Source: a marine gamma proteobacterium HTCC2143 (GTDB lineage: Bacteria; Pseudomonadota; Gammaproteobacteria; Pseudomonadales; Dasaniaceae). From it: DNA of 64,000 bases. How positions within the stretch are numbered: position 1 is the stretch's first letter; every line of letters begins with the position of its first letter. The position numbers and the translations under genes are program-made. The notes beneath the pieces were generated by a model, which was not told the DNA's origin, ran no database searches, and saw nothing but the letters and a program-made list of their open reading frames with translations. Shown piece by piece: positions 34,163 through 44,330 of the stretch. Location of the stretch: assembly GCA_000169075.1 (NCBI GenBank), contig AAVT01000001.1:248001-312000 (forward strand), read 5' to 3'.

Positions 34163-35125
34163 CTAAGCAGAAAGTGCTTCTTGAATAACCGGCATCAGTT
34201 GCTTTTTACGCGAGATTAAACCGGGCAAGGTCATCAAATTATTGACAGCAACTTCGCCGTAGGCTTGCGCGGCCAGTTCCGCTTCGGCGTCGGAATAGAT
34301 AACCACATGGGACATTTTATTTTTAGTATCAACAATCGCAAAGAAAATAAAATCTAAATCTTGTTTGGCTTTTTCACCTTTCATCTCCTCCAGAAACTCA
34401 GCTTGGCGCGCAATAAGCTGGTCTGGCAGCAAGGTTTCAGCGACACCATAACCAACCTTTTTACCGTTAATTTGGTAATGTTTAAAATCGCCTTTCAGTA
34501 CATCATAGGTGGAAACATCTGCCAGATCAGATTTGGCTTCCATCATTGCCAAGCCAAAAGCATACAAATCTTCGACGCCGGCTAATTTTGCCAGTTTTTC
34601 GGCGAAGGGTTTGTCTTGCGGACAAGTCGTTGGCGACTCAAAAATAAGCGTATCCGATAATATGCCTGCCAACATAACACAGGCTGTTGCTTTGCTAGGC
34701 TCTTTGCCCATTTTCTCAAAACGGTCCGCCAAAATGGTCGCAGCACTGCCCCATGGACGAATATCGATAGACATAGCAGTATTGAAGGTGATCGGTTGAT
34801 CTTGAATAGCGTGATGGTCAATAATCGCAACAATATCGTTATTTGCAATATCTTTGTGTAGTTGAGTCTTTTGGTTAAAATCAACTAGGCCTACTCTCTG
34901 GCCTTCTACTTTACTGATCATTTTGGGCAGTTCAGCACCGCAGTAATTCATTACAAAAGCCGTTTCTTGATTCAACTCACCAGCACGACGTGGTTCGCCA
35001 CCAAATAATTCAGCTGCCGCAATAGCTGAACCAATCGTATCGCTGTCAGGACTTAAGTGTCCCAACCAAACTAGGTTGTCCGTTTCGTTATTTTCGGGGG
35101 CTTCTAAATCAAAAAAATCCATCAA
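34163..35125 (-). CDS. ppaC: Manganese-dependent inorganic pyrophosphatase (DHH family)
   Basis: 320 residues; hydrolyses PPi. The DHH-family motifs are GHLSPDSDTIGSAIAAAEL (first metal-binding block), VGLVDFNQKTQL, VAIIDHHAIQ (DHH) and RPWGSAATILADRFEK, in the order of family II pyrophosphatases, and the C-terminal DHHA2 domain ends SRKKQLMPVIQEAL. Length is close to the usual 308-310. The gene is uncommon but not rare in gammaproteobacteria, which mostly rely on the family I enzyme. I chose the symbol by family; it stands alone. Confidence 0.93.
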   Translation of the reverse strand: MMDFFDLEAPENNETDNLVWLGHLSPDSDTIGSAIAAAELFGGEPRRAGELNQETAFVMNYCGAELPKMISKVEGQRVGLVDFNQKTQLHKDIANNDIVAIIDHHAIQDQPITFNTAMSIDIRPWGSAATILADRFEKMGKEPSKATACVMLAGILSDTLIFESPTTCPQDKPFAEKLAKLAGVEDLYAFGLAMMEAKSDLADVSTYDVLKGDFKHYQINGKKVGYGVAETLLPDQLIARQAEFLEEMKGEKAKQDLDFIFFAIVDTKNKMSHVVIYSDAEAELAAQAYGEVAVNNLMTLPGLISRKKQLMPVIQEALSA

Positions 35126-35417
35126 ATGTGCCTATCGATTTGGTATAAGTAAGAGAAATAGTTAGCCGACAAGTATAGCGATCATTGCCAACTCTTCCAA
35201 CCATAACCTGCCAAGGGCTAATCGCCGATGGCAATAGAAACCGCAAAGTAACCCCCTGTCGATTGCCACAGGGCTGGTCTTAAGTGATTTCAAGGTGCAG
35301 GGCTTATCATGCTTCAAAGACGTGAAATCAGATAATAACCGAATGACGTTAAGATAATGGCAGGCATACTCATTATCCTTAATGTGAGAGACACAATGAC
35401 AAAGGAAAATAGTCGCC

Positions 35418-35923
35418 ATGGGTAGCAGAACTAAAGGACACCCACTCTTAAGCAAAGGCAATGCAATTACTGGCTATAAATTGCTAGATGCCGTATTGAT
35501 CGCCTTTGGTGAAAACGGCTTTGAGGCCACTTCAGTTCGAGAAATTGCCCGCGGCCTGCCTGGTCAGCCACAATGCAATCCCGCAACGCTTCGGCTCAAA
35601 AAAAAAAGCTCTGGGATGCAGCGGTAGACCACGGTTTTAGACGCGTAAGCGAGGATTTAATTCGAGAGGCTAAAACGCTGGGCACGTGGTACAACAGACA
35701 CAATCTGAGGTTTTCAATGGTTACCTCATTCCCTGGTTGCAAAAGCACCTTTCTATTTAGTCGAGACATCAATAGCGACAGCCGCACTGCCTTTATGCTG
35801 AGGGTTAGCTTGGACATTCGAACCATGTTAACTAAAGTGGCGAAGACCAGGGAGTGCAAGCGAACTGCTAATTTTCAAAACTTAACTATCGGTTACTCAG
35901 TTAGCTTTAGATCGCAGATTTGA
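35418..35923 (+). pseudogene. Frameshifted TetR-family regulator
   Basis: The beginning encodes a TetR HTH (GYKLLDAVLIAFGENGFEATSVREIARGL). A tandem CCTG duplication at 35555-35562 breaks the frame; removing one copy restores VSHNAIPQRFGSKKK. A second break lies in a ten-A run at 35598-35607; one fewer A restores LWDAAVDHGFRRV. The rest has drifted and I cannot follow a TetR C domain further than that. The gene looks non-functional. Reading errors in the A-run alone could not explain the CCTG duplication. Confidence 0.75.
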
Positions 35924-36106
35924 GCCCGATGATTCTCCCCTATTAGAGAATTATCTGAATACTACGGTGGTTGCTGGATACGTTGAAATGCATTCACGCT
36001 GAACGTAAGAAAGTCTAGTCGCCGCACAGACAGTACAAGAACTAACAGTGCCGGTCAACAGGACGCCGCAAGTTGCGCTTCTGCTGACGGCGCTAGCTAC
36101 TTCAAA

Positions 36107-37153
36107 CTATTTAATATCAATCCCCATTTTTTGTGCCCGCTTGCGCCACTGCTTTCTGGCGAAGGCCTGCAGATCATCGGTAGCATCACCTTCGTCAACA
36201 ATTTCTAAACCCGTCAACGTTTCGAAAATATCCTCAAGCGTAATAACGCCTTTAACAACGCCATATTCATCGACAACATACATTATTTGAGCATGTTTTT
36301 TTACAAATAGCTCAAACGCCGTTAGTAATGATAACTTATTAGGAATCGCAAAAATTTCCCGCTTGTAATTGGACAGCAAATTACTGCCGTTTCCCCTAGC
36401 CTGTGCTGTTAATAAATCACTGCGCAGGACAAAACCAGAAATATGGTCTGAATTATTGCTGTAAAGAGGGATTCGGGAAAAACGCTTATCGTCATATTTG
36501 TTAAAAAACAGCTCAACCGTGTTTTTTTCGGGTAGAGAAAACATAACAGTACTGGGTGTCATTACAGCTTCCACATACACTTCTCTTAATTTGAAGAGAT
36601 TCTGCAGGATATGCGTCTCTGACACAGATAACTGCCCCTCCTTTTTTCCAAGGTCTGCCATGGCTGCAAACTCTTCCCGGCTGAAGCCTTCAAGAGTTGG
36701 GTGCATAGTGATTTTTGTGGTGATATTTTTGGACAGCCACACAAGAGGATATAGAACGATAATTAAATACTTCAATGCATAAGCTGTGGGAAGAGCCAGC
36801 TGTCGCCAGTAAAAACTGCCCAATGTTTTTGGAATTATTTCTGAAAAAATTAAGATCAATAAAGTCAAGACAGCAGAAACAACGCCAAGGTATTGGTTAC
36901 CGAAAACGTATGCTGCTTGTGCGCCTACACCAGCCGCACCCACAGTATGAGCAATGGTATTGAGTGAAAGGATAGCTGCCAGCGGTTTATCAACATCGCT
37001 CTTCAGTTGCCGCAATAGTTTAGCGCCCCGCTTGCCTTGCTGATCTTGCAAGCTAATGTAGGCCACAGTAACGCTTAACAAAACGGCCTCAGCAATAGAG
37101 CAGAGAAAGGAGAACCCCAAAGCTACTACAAGGTAGATAAATAGTGCAGTCAC
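36107..37153 (-). CDS. CNNM/DUF21 domain protein with CBS pair
   Basis: 348 residues. An N-terminal DUF21 domain with about four membrane segments (LFIYLVVALGFSFLCSIAEAVLLSV; LSVTVAYISLQDQ onward to about residue 180) and a cytoplasmic CBS-pair (about 200-320; VMTPSTVMFSLPEKNTVELFFNK, YVVDEYGVVKGVITLEDIFETLTG). Proteins of this kind are related to CNNM/CorC Mg2+ or metal exporters; this one lacks the extra C-terminal CorC_HlyC domain. Metal transport is inferred from family. Confidence 0.85.
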   Translation of the reverse strand: MTALFIYLVVALGFSFLCSIAEAVLLSVTVAYISLQDQQGKRGAKLLRQLKSDVDKPLAAILSLNTIAHTVGAAGVGAQAAYVFGNQYLGVVSAVLTLLILIFSEIIPKTLGSFYWRQLALPTAYALKYLIIVLYPLVWLSKNITTKITMHPTLEGFSREEFAAMADLGKKEGQLSVSETHILQNLFKLREVYVEAVMTPSTVMFSLPEKNTVELFFNKYDDKRFSRIPLYSNNSDHISGFVLRSDLLTAQARGNGSNLLSNYKREIFAIPNKLSLLTAFELFVKKHAQIMYVVDEYGVVKGVITLEDIFETLTGLEIVDEGDATDDLQAFARKQWRKRAQKMGIDIK

Positions 37154-37600
37154 GCTGATCTCTTCGAGTATAAAGTCAGTCTAGGATAGCGATTTTGTTA
37201 CTGGCTTGCTATCAAAACAGGCTTTCTTTTGGCGTTATGCAGTGTGCCCGAATAACGATCTTTGATTCGGCTGTTATTATTGCCCGCTGTACTTTTCGTA
37301 AAGTAGGCGTGTATCAACCTGTAAATAGAAAAGAGCAATAAAAGCTAACGGTGCCAGGGCGGGCATTTCACTCGCTGTTTGTTTTCATCATGGTTCGCGC
37401 CAAAGTTTTTGAGCTAACGCCAAAATGCGGGCCCTCCCCTTCCCTTCCCTCCCCAATCTGCGAAGGACTACCGGCCGCTGTTAATAAGCAATCGCGGTAG
37501 ATATCTCCTTTTTTTATTGGAAAAAGCCTCAAAACGGTGCGTGAAACGGTGTACACAAAACTATCTTTTAACTATACTCCCTGCTCCATTTTTAATGGAA
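37154..37600. other. Intergenic stretch up to the riboswitch
   Basis: Holds the promoter of the FMN-riboswitch transcript (a TATACT at about 37573 may be its -10 box) and the promoter of the leftward CNNM gene. The 62-codon minus frame here has no recognisable content. Confidence 0.45.
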
Positions 37601-37760
37601 GTTCTCAGGGCGGGGTGAAAGTCCCCACCGGCGGTAATCGTGCTGAATAATAGTAATCACGTAGCCCGCGGGCGCTTTTTTGACTCCTCATGAGTTTAAG
37701 AAGAACAGCAGATCTGGTGTGATTCCGGAGCCGACAGTTAAAGTCTGGTTATGAGAATGA
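37601..37760 (+). promoter_or_regulatory. FMN riboswitch (RFN element)
   Basis: The conserved RFN sequence is clear: TTCTCAGGGCGGGGTGAAAG followed by TCCCCACCGGCGGTA, then a variable hairpin with GCCCGCGGGC, CAGATCTGGTGTGATTCCG..GAGCCGACAGTTAAAGTC and ATGAGAATGAGG closing the basal helix. Downstream, GGGTAGG (37784) pairs with CCTACCC (37806), followed by GACTGTTTT: an expression platform that could terminate transcription or mask the ribosome site. It controls the lumazine synthase gene that follows 110 bases later. Confidence 0.95.
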
Positions 37761-37873
37761 GGTTAACCCACAGTCCCTCTAAGGGGTAGGTCATTGTACC
37801 TGCTGCCTACCCGACTGTTTTGCCTTGCCGCCCTGAACCAAATTATTAACAGGGTAATAATCAAGGCATAGCT

Positions 37874-38338
37874 ATGACAGACTCAACACCTAACACTCAG
37901 TTTCGTATCGCTTTTATTCAGAGCTGCTGGCACCGTGATATCGTTGATCAGTGCCGTGATTCATTCCTTAAGGAAATCGCCAAGCTCACCGAGAGCACCG
38001 TTGATTGTGTTGAGCTGCCGGGTGCTTTTGAAATCCCTCTTCACGCCAAACTATTAGCAGAAACCGGTAAGTACGATGCGATCGTTGCCGCTGGTCTAGT
38101 GACTGATAGCGGTATCTACCGACATGATTTTGTGGCTCATGCAGTGATTGACGGTTTGATGCAAGTGCAACTCGAGACCCGCAAGCCCGTTTTCTCTGCT
38201 GTATTAACGCCTCACAAATTTCATAATTATGATGAACATACAAATTTCTTCACCGAACATTTTGTTGTGAAAGGCAAAGAAGCCGCAGTTGCCTGTGCTG
38301 CGACGCTGGAGAGCTTGAACAAGTTATCGCTATTATAA
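37874..38338 (+). CDS. ribH: 6,7-dimethyl-8-ribityllumazine synthase, type II
   Basis: 154 residues. Joins the ribulose-derived 4-carbon unit to 5-amino-6-ribitylaminouracil, the penultimate step of riboflavin synthesis. VELPGAFEIPLHAKLL is the substrate-site block; the histidine-containing region reads YRHDFVAHAVIDGLMQVQLETRKPVFSAVLTPHKF. The sequence is nearer to the decameric RibH2 type known from Brucella and rhizobia (start NTQFRIAFIQSCWHRDIV) than to the housekeeping icosahedral RibH. FMN-riboswitch control fits an additional, flavin-responsive copy; the main rib genes are not in this window. Confidence 0.9.
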   Translation: MTDSTPNTQFRIAFIQSCWHRDIVDQCRDSFLKEIAKLTESTVDCVELPGAFEIPLHAKLLAETGKYDAIVAAGLVTDSGIYRHDFVAHAVIDGLMQVQLETRKPVFSAVLTPHKFHNYDEHTNFFTEHFVVKGKEAAVACAATLESLNKLSLL

Positions 38339-38822
38339 GAGGTTCTTTTCACAGACAGCCGCAAAGATATTGCTCACACACGCCAGTGCTCAATTGCAAC
38401 TTTCCTCACTCATAAAAAAGACGGCTAGAAGTTCGCCTCCGCTGTAAATGTTCATAAGCCATTTCTATCCATTTGAGTGCGGCTGGCATTAATATCCCTC
38501 CATAATCTGCTAGAGACTGTTAGCCGCCGGCAACAGGATGTCGCGGTAAAGGCCCATAAGCGATAGCAGTAGATGACTAATTACTCTCGGCTCGTCAGTC
38601 TGAGGTCGATTCAGGGTCTAACAGAGCCGGCATTTATGTGATCGACCTTCTCTAGTTGTGCATTGCAATCTGGGCTCTAAATCATGTTCAGAACCATCGT
38701 GCGTGCTATGATTTATCGGCTAATTTCTAGTGTTGCAAAGTACTTTGTTGTACCAAAATCTCATTGATTCGCCGTGTTTTCCCAAGCAGGAATCATCAGG
38801 CCAACGAATAGGCATAATTTCT
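38339..38822. other. Intergenic stretch before the S9 peptidase gene
   Basis: About 480 bases. It contains the promoter of the peptidase gene, whose start is uncertain in this region (38730 or 38823). No tRNA, repeat or clear terminator was recognised. Confidence 0.4.
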
Positions 38823-40859
38823 ATGGTAGCTGAACACAATCAAATGCATGGCTTTTGGTCTTCACCGGTGTCCGCGGCAATGGTGGCTGAACAGGGCAAG
38901 CGTATTCGCGAACTATCTTGCGTTGAACATGCTGACGCTGGTTTTTCGCTAGCGTGGGTAGAGGCGCGGCCAGAGTTGCAAGGGCGCTGCATTATTATGA
39001 GACGAAACGCCGCTGGAGAGGTGCAGGAGCTCTTAAACGAAGAAGGTTTGAGTGCCCGCTCTCTGGTGAATAGTTATGGTGGTGGGGCCTTATTGCTGAC
39101 CCCTGATGCAGTCTTCTTTGTTAACCACGAGCCTTCGACGAGCAACCAAGACCAGCGTATTTTTCGCCTGCCTATTGATCACCGGCAAAATGTTTGCGGC
39201 CCAGCAGAGCCTATCACTAAGATTGACGCCTGTAGCTACGGTAACCTAAGTTTTGACCCACGCCACCAGCGGGTGGTTTGTGTGCGTGAACAGTATTTGG
39301 CCGAGGGGGAGAGCGAACAAGCGGTTGTGGCTATACACCTATCGGAGAGCCGACAGGGGCAGGTGGACATATTGGCTGAAGGCTACGATTTTTTTAGCGC
39401 CCCAGAGCTTGATCCGGACAGTTGCCAGTTGGCATGCGTCGCTTGGAATCAACCAAATATGCCTTGGGACAATACCGAGCTTTTGTTAGTGACATTGAAT
39501 GAGCAAGGTCATGCAGACTCGAGGCGGGTGATTAATGAATCTTTTAAAGAGCCGGCTAATCACGGCGAATCTATTCAGCAGCCACGCTGGGATCGGCGGG
39601 GGCGATTACATTTTGTGTCGGATAGGGATAATTGGTGGAAAATTTATCGGTATGATCCGTTAAATAATGAGATCCTTCGGTGTTTTCCTGCAGACAGTAT
39701 AGCCTTCGAGCGTGCTGAATTTGGTCTTCCTCCCTGGGAACTCGGGGTATCGACGTTTGGTTTTAGTGCTACCAATACCTTGTTTGGGTTGTGCGTAATT
39801 GATGGCCGCTGGCAGCTGGCAAGCCTTGAAGATGTGCCAAGCGCTGATCTAAAAAATGGTAAGAGTGACATGCAGTTGCAACGATTAAGGCTCAACAACA
39901 CAGAAGCAGATGTGTTATCCCATCTTCACGTTGGGGACTCGGAGCTAGCGCTTATCGCAGCGGGAGTGGGGGAATCGGCCAGAGTTGCGTTGGTCAGAGA
40001 CACTCAATTAATAGAGGTTGCCGATACGCCCGATTCTCAATTAAGCGACACAAAAATTGATGTGAGCGAGCCGCTTTCGATTCGTTTCCCCACTGGGGAT
40101 AGTGGCAAAGAGTCATTTGCTTTTTTCTATCCTCCAACCGCCACTTCCCTTGATCATGAGGGAATACGTGCGAATGGATTGCCTCCACTAATTATCAAAA
40201 CCCATGGCGGGCCAACCTCTGCCAGTTATCCGCAACTTGACTGGAGTATCCAATTTTTTACCAGTCGCGGTTTTGCCGTAGCGGATGTGAATTATCGAGG
40301 CAGTACAGGTTATGGGCGAGATTATCGTCATGCGCTTTACGGTGAATGGGGGGTCTATGATCTGGCTGATTGTGTTGCTTGCATCGATTATCTGAGTGAG
40401 CAGGGCCAGATAAATCCTGAGCGAGTGTTTGCGCGGGGGCAAAGCGCAGGCGGTTATCTCACATTGATGCTGGCTTGCTACACCGACCGCTTGCGTGCTG
40501 GGGCAAGTACCGCTGGTATTAGCGATTTGTCGTTGTTGCACGCTCATACTCATCGTTTTGAAAAAGAGTACATGCACAAATTGTTGGATTGTACGCCGGC
40601 TGATGACGAGCGCGATGTTTATCGACAGCGCTCGCCATTATACGCAAAGGCTCCCAGCACACCGCTATTATTCGTTCAGGGCAGTGCCGATAAAGTGGTG
40701 CCTCCTGACCAGACGGACGCCATTTTGTGCCGACTAAAAGACGAAGGAGTGGATGCGGAGTTATTGTTGTTTGAAGGTGAACAGCATGGCCTGCGTCGAA
40801 GTGAAAATATAGAGCAGGCTTTGTTGGCAGAGCTGACATTTTTTCAGCGCTATTTATGA
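38823..40859 (+). CDS. S9 family (prolyl-oligopeptidase-like) peptidase
   Basis: 678 residues from the ATG at 38823; the frame also allows a start at 38730. An N-terminal beta-propeller region (residues 1-430) precedes a C-terminal alpha/beta hydrolase with the Ser nucleophile in FARGQSAGGYLTLML (G-x-S-x-G), the Asp in FVQGSADKVVPPDQT and His in FEGEQHGLRRSEN. Acyl-aminoacyl/dipeptidyl peptidase-type proteins near pqq genes are known from pseudomonads (PqqH); this gene converges on pqqC and may process the PQQ precursor, but that is inference. Confidence 0.85.
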   Translation: MVAEHNQMHGFWSSPVSAAMVAEQGKRIRELSCVEHADAGFSLAWVEARPELQGRCIIMRRNAAGEVQELLNEEGLSARSLVNSYGGGALLLTPDAVFFVNHEPSTSNQDQRIFRLPIDHRQNVCGPAEPITKIDACSYGNLSFDPRHQRVVCVREQYLAEGESEQAVVAIHLSESRQGQVDILAEGYDFFSAPELDPDSCQLACVAWNQPNMPWDNTELLLVTLNEQGHADSRRVINESFKEPANHGESIQQPRWDRRGRLHFVSDRDNWWKIYRYDPLNNEILRCFPADSIAFERAEFGLPPWELGVSTFGFSATNTLFGLCVIDGRWQLASLEDVPSADLKNGKSDMQLQRLRLNNTEADVLSHLHVGDSELALIAAGVGESARVALVRDTQLIEVADTPDSQLSDTKIDVSEPLSIRFPTGDSGKESFAFFYPPTATSLDHEGIRANGLPPLIIKTHGGPTSASYPQLDWSIQFFTSRGFAVADVNYRGSTGYGRDYRHALYGEWGVYDLADCVACIDYLSEQGQINPERVFARGQSAGGYLTLMLACYTDRLRAGASTAGISDLSLLHAHTHRFEKEYMHKLLDCTPADDERDVYRQRSPLYAKAPSTPLLFVQGSADKVVPPDQTDAILCRLKDEGVDAELLLFEGEQHGLRRSENIEQALLAELTFFQRYL

Positions 40860-40920
40860 GTGGCGTATGGACCACCACGCCGGGGTAGCGCTGATTGATG
40901 TGATAGCCTGACTTTCAACG

Positions 40921-41646
40921 CTAGTCGATATTGCAGCTATGGAACGGCGCCTCATTGTAGACGTATGCCAGTTGCATAGCATCCAGCATGCTCCACAATA
41001 TATCGAGCTTCATTTGCAGAATACCCAATGCATGCTCTTGTGCTTCGCGGGTTTGGAAGTGATCCAGCGTGATTTGCAATCCGTGCTCAACATCACGGCG
41101 CGCTTCACTGAGGCGAGTACGAAAATAACGGTAGCCCTCAGCTTCAATCCAGGGGTAATGCTCAGGCCAGCTGTCGAGTCTTTTTTGATGAATAATTGGT
41201 GCAAATAATTCGGTCAAAGACGAACAGGCGGCTTCCTGCCAGCTCGCTTTGCGGGCAAAGTTAACATAAGCATCTACCGCGAAACGGACGCCGGGTAATA
41301 CGTGTTGAAAACTAGTGATCTCACTGCGCTGCAGCCCAACGGCTTCGCCGAGGCGCAGCCAGGCCTCAATCCCGCCACTGTCTTGCTCGCTAGTGCCGTC
41401 GTGGTCCAATATACGCTGTACCCATAGCCTGCGCACGGTAGGCTCGGTACAGTTCGCAAGGATGTTAGCGTCCTTGATCGGGATATTAACCTGGTAGTAG
41501 TACCGATTGGCGACCCAGCCTTGTATTTGCTGCTGGTTACATTGGCCGCTGTTCATTGCTACATGCAGAGGATGATGAATATGATACAAGGCTTCTTTGG
41601 CCCGCAAGCCTCGTTCGAATTCTTCTCTTGACCATGGTTTTGACAT
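40921..41646 (-). CDS. pqqC: Pyrroloquinoline-quinone synthase PqqC
   Basis: 241 residues. Cofactor-free oxidase of the heme-oxygenase fold that closes the rings and oxidises AHQQ to [47 protein letters not shown] and [10 protein letters not shown] match the family, with conserved His/Tyr/Arg residues of the active site. Normal length (about 250). In this cluster it is the last gene, after pqqE, rather than between pqqB and pqqD as is usual. Confidence 0.96.
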   Translation of the reverse strand: MSKPWSREEFERGLRAKEALYHIHHPLHVAMNSGQCNQQQIQGWVANRYYYQVNIPIKDANILANCTEPTVRRLWVQRILDHDGTSEQDSGGIEAWLRLGEAVGLQRSEITSFQHVLPGVRFAVDAYVNFARKASWQEAACSSLTELFAPIIHQKRLDSWPEHYPWIEAEGYRYFRTRLSEARRDVEHGLQITLDHFQTREAQEHALGILQMKLDILWSMLDAMQLAYVYNEAPFHSCNID

Positions 41647-41728
41647 GTTCTAATTCCTGTGCCTAAAATATCTTTTTCATCATTCGGCGACTAAGGTTAT
41701 CGCTGAGAAATCCCAAGTGCAGAAGCCT

Positions 41729-42865
41729 TCATGAGCTCAGCTGTTTGGCCGTTTTGGGGTTGCGGAACAATAGTGGCTGCTCCGTTGTTTCGCTCAAAGC
41801 TTCCGCAATGGCCTCTCCAATTATGCCATGCTCTGGTGAGAGGGAGCAGACCGGATCAGTTGCGTTAATGTCGCCGGTCAGCAGATAAGCCTGACAGCGA
41901 CAGCCTCCAAGGTCCTGGTCTTTTTCAGGGCAAGACCGGCAGGGTTCCTGCATCCAGTCTGTGCCACGAAAGGTGTTGAAAAGTGGCGATTCACGCCAGA
42001 TCCAATCCAGCCCGTGATCACGGACGTTGGGGAAATCCAGCCCCGGTAATTCCATTGCGCTTTGACAGGGCAATACTGTGCCATCAGGAGTAACAGTTAT
42101 AAAAGTAGTCCCCCAGCCATTGCAACAGGCCTTAGGTCTTTCTTCGAAATAATCAGGTACCACAAAGATGACTTCCATGGGGCCTTTGTGCTGCTGCCGA
42201 AAAGCGTTAGTTACGGCTTCAGCATCCAGCACCTGTTGCCGTGATGGCATCAAACTGTTGCGGTTCTTGAGTGCCCAGCCATAGTACTGAGTGTTAGCCA
42301 GCTCAACAAAGTCTGCACCAATGTCATTGGCAAGTTCTAGCATGGCGGCAGTTTGGTGGATATTCTGACGATGCAGAACAAAATTCAGCACCATAGGAAA
42401 CCCCAGTTTTTTAACTTCACGGGCCATGGCGACTTTGTGCTGGAAGCTTTTACTGCCGCCAAAATAGTCGTTGGTTTGCTCGTCGCTGCCCTGAAAGCTG
42501 ACCTGGATGTGATCGAGTCCAGCTTCTTTAAGACCCGCCAATCGTTTGCTATCGGCACCAACGGTCGATGTAATGAGATTGCTATAAAAGCCAAGGCCGC
42601 GCGCCTCAGCGACGATTTCTTCCAAATCCTGGCGTACCAAGGGCTCTCCACCTGATAAGCCCAACTGTACCGCGCCAAGTTTTCGGCCGGCCTTAAGAAC
42701 GTCTTTCCATTGCTGCGTGGATAATTCCCGGGAGCGCGATTCGTGGTAGTTGACTGGATTTGAACAATAACTGCATTGCAGGGGGCAGGCATAACTTAGT
42801 TCGGCCAACAGCCATAACGGGATATTAGCTTTATTATCACTGGTGCTGGTAATTGCGTCTGCCAT
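41729..42865 (-). CDS. pqqE: PQQ biosynthesis radical SAM enzyme PqqE
   Basis: 378 residues. Radical SAM enzyme cross-linking Glu and Tyr of PqqA. The SAM cluster motif is SYACPLQCSYCSNP (CxxxCxxC), followed by GLSGGEPLVRQDLEE; the C-terminal SPASM clusters use CCNGWGTTFITVTPDGTVLPC and CRSCPEKDQDLGGCRCQAY. It needs PqqD as peptide chaperone; pqqD lies immediately upstream (15 bp). Confidence 0.96.
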   Translation of the reverse strand: MADAITSTSDNKANIPLWLLAELSYACPLQCSYCSNPVNYHESRSRELSTQQWKDVLKAGRKLGAVQLGLSGGEPLVRQDLEEIVAEARGLGFYSNLITSTVGADSKRLAGLKEAGLDHIQVSFQGSDEQTNDYFGGSKSFQHKVAMAREVKKLGFPMVLNFVLHRQNIHQTAAMLELANDIGADFVELANTQYYGWALKNRNSLMPSRQQVLDAEAVTNAFRQQHKGPMEVIFVVPDYFEERPKACCNGWGTTFITVTPDGTVLPCQSAMELPGLDFPNVRDHGLDWIWRESPLFNTFRGTDWMQEPCRSCPEKDQDLGGCRCQAYLLTGDINATDPVCSLSPEHGIIGEAIAEALSETTEQPLLFRNPKTAKQLSS

Positions 42866-42880
42866 AGAAAATTGCGGGGC

Positions 42881-43174
42881 CTAGGGCCGCTCCTGATCTG
42901 TTGAGCTAGTGAATGTTAGCCAGCCTTCCTGCTGAACTTCCCTAAAAAACGACATGACGTCGTCTGCCAATCCCTCCGCATCGGGAAAGCTCTGTTGCAG
43001 ATTTTCGAGCACTGCACCTATGGTGGTCGGCTGCTGGCATCGTTTAAGAATTTCACCTGCACTGGGGTTTAGCTGAATCATTCCCTCGGGATATAGCAGG
43101 ACGTGGCATTGCTGCGCCTCTTCCCATTGAAAGCGAAACTTCGTCGATAATTGTAAGGAGGTGCTTTTTTCCAT
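42881..43174 (-). CDS. pqqD: PQQ peptide chaperone PqqD
   Basis: 97 residues, RiPP-recognition fold that binds PqqA and delivers it to PqqE. The sequence KFRFQWEEAQQCHVLLYPEGMIQLNPSAGEILKRC is the classic PqqD core. Its place directly before pqqE supports a joint translation unit. Confidence 0.94.
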   Translation of the reverse strand: MEKSTSLQLSTKFRFQWEEAQQCHVLLYPEGMIQLNPSAGEILKRCQQPTTIGAVLENLQQSFPDAEGLADDVMSFFREVQQEGWLTFTSSTDQERP

Positions 43175-43208
43175 AATGTTTGATCCGCTCGTCTGCCGAC
43201 TTTATTGA

Positions 43209-44141
43209 TTAAAGCTCGATGTCCATGCCATCAAAAGCGACTTCAATGCCTTCCTGATCCAATTTAGCGCGTTCGGATGAATCCTCAACTAATATGGGAT
43301 TGGTATTGTTTATGTGAATTAAAACTTTACGCGGTTTCTGCATGTCGCGCAGTAAACTAATCATCCCGGCGTCACCTGACTGCGGCAGGTGCCCCATGTC
43401 AGCAGCAAGTTTGGTACCCACGCCGGAAAATGCCATCTCATCTTCTCGCCAGAATGTGCCGTCTACCAACAGACAATCAGCCTCTTCCATCAGCGCAATA
43501 ATATGAGGCTCAGGGTCACCGAGTCCGGGGGCATAAAACAATGTTTTGCCGCTTACTTCGTCCTCGATGCACATTGCAATGGTATCGCCAACATGAGAGT
43601 CATGGCGATGAGGAGAATAAGGCGGCGCTTTACTCTTGATAGGCACCGCGTGGAAGCGCAGTTTGTCGATGCCCGGGATACTAAAACTGCCCGCTTCACT
43701 GTAGTCGTCTTTGTTAAGCTGAATAGGGTGATGATTGAGACCGCCGTTCCAGTGCTTTAGCATTTCGAATAGAGGGAAGCCCGTGCTCAAGTCCTCTAAT
43801 ACCATGTCTGAGCAATAGACATTATGAGGACAACCCTCGCGCAGCATTAGCATGCCGGTGGTGTGGTCGATTTGGCTGTCCATCAATATGATGGCTGTAA
43901 TGCCGGTATCTCGCAGATTGCGCGCTGGCTGTAACGGAGGAAATGCGGCTAGCTGCGCACGGATATCCGGCGACGTATTGAACAGCACCCAGTTTTCTCC
44001 ATCGCTGCTTATGGCAATAGAGCTTTGCGTACGTGCCTGGGCGCTAATCGAACCGTTTCGAAGACCAGCACAATTTGCACAGTTGCAATTCCATTGTGGA
44101 AAACCACCACCAGCGGCAGAACCAAGAACATGTATATACAT
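43209..44141 (-). CDS. pqqB: PQQ biosynthesis protein PqqB
   Basis: 310 residues, metallo-beta-lactamase-type hydroxylase acting on the PqqA-derived tyrosine. It begins [24 protein letters not shown], where the structural zinc-binding cysteines lie, and has the [25 protein letters not shown] and [11 protein letters not shown] blocks. Normal length (about 304). It stands about 330 bp downstream of pqqA with a probable terminator between. Confidence 0.96.
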   Translation of the reverse strand: MYIHVLGSAAGGGFPQWNCNCANCAGLRNGSISAQARTQSSIAISSDGENWVLFNTSPDIRAQLAAFPPLQPARNLRDTGITAIILMDSQIDHTTGMLMLREGCPHNVYCSDMVLEDLSTGFPLFEMLKHWNGGLNHHPIQLNKDDYSEAGSFSIPGIDKLRFHAVPIKSKAPPYSPHRHDSHVGDTIAMCIEDEVSGKTLFYAPGLGDPEPHIIALMEEADCLLVDGTFWREDEMAFSGVGTKLAADMGHLPQSGDAGMISLLRDMQKPRKVLIHINNTNPILVEDSSERAKLDQEGIEVAFDGMDIEL

Positions 44142-44293
44142 AAGTAACGTTGTCTTCTTTGATAGAGAGAGGGTTAGTTTTTGTATTCAGCTAATTTTTC
44201 GCTCAAACAGTATGGCCCTGAGCATGCTAGGCCGTTACTGCCTCTGGTCCATATAACGCAAAACAAGTACCGGACTCAGAAAGGTAGCGGCAT

Positions 44294-44330
44294 AAAAAAA
44301 CCGACTGACGCTGGTCAAATCGGCTTTTTT
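44294..44330 (-). terminator. Probable terminator/attenuator between pqqA and pqqB
   Basis: On the minus strand AAAAAAGCCGA and TCGGTTTTTTT form a stem with a T-run. It would end many transcripts after pqqA. In PQQ operons pqqA is usually made in excess; a partial terminator at this place would do that. Confidence 0.6.

Noticed and set aside
35573..35923. Separate gene in the second half of the tetR pseudogene
   Set aside because: It is the shifted remainder of the same broken gene, continuing the HTH in another frame.
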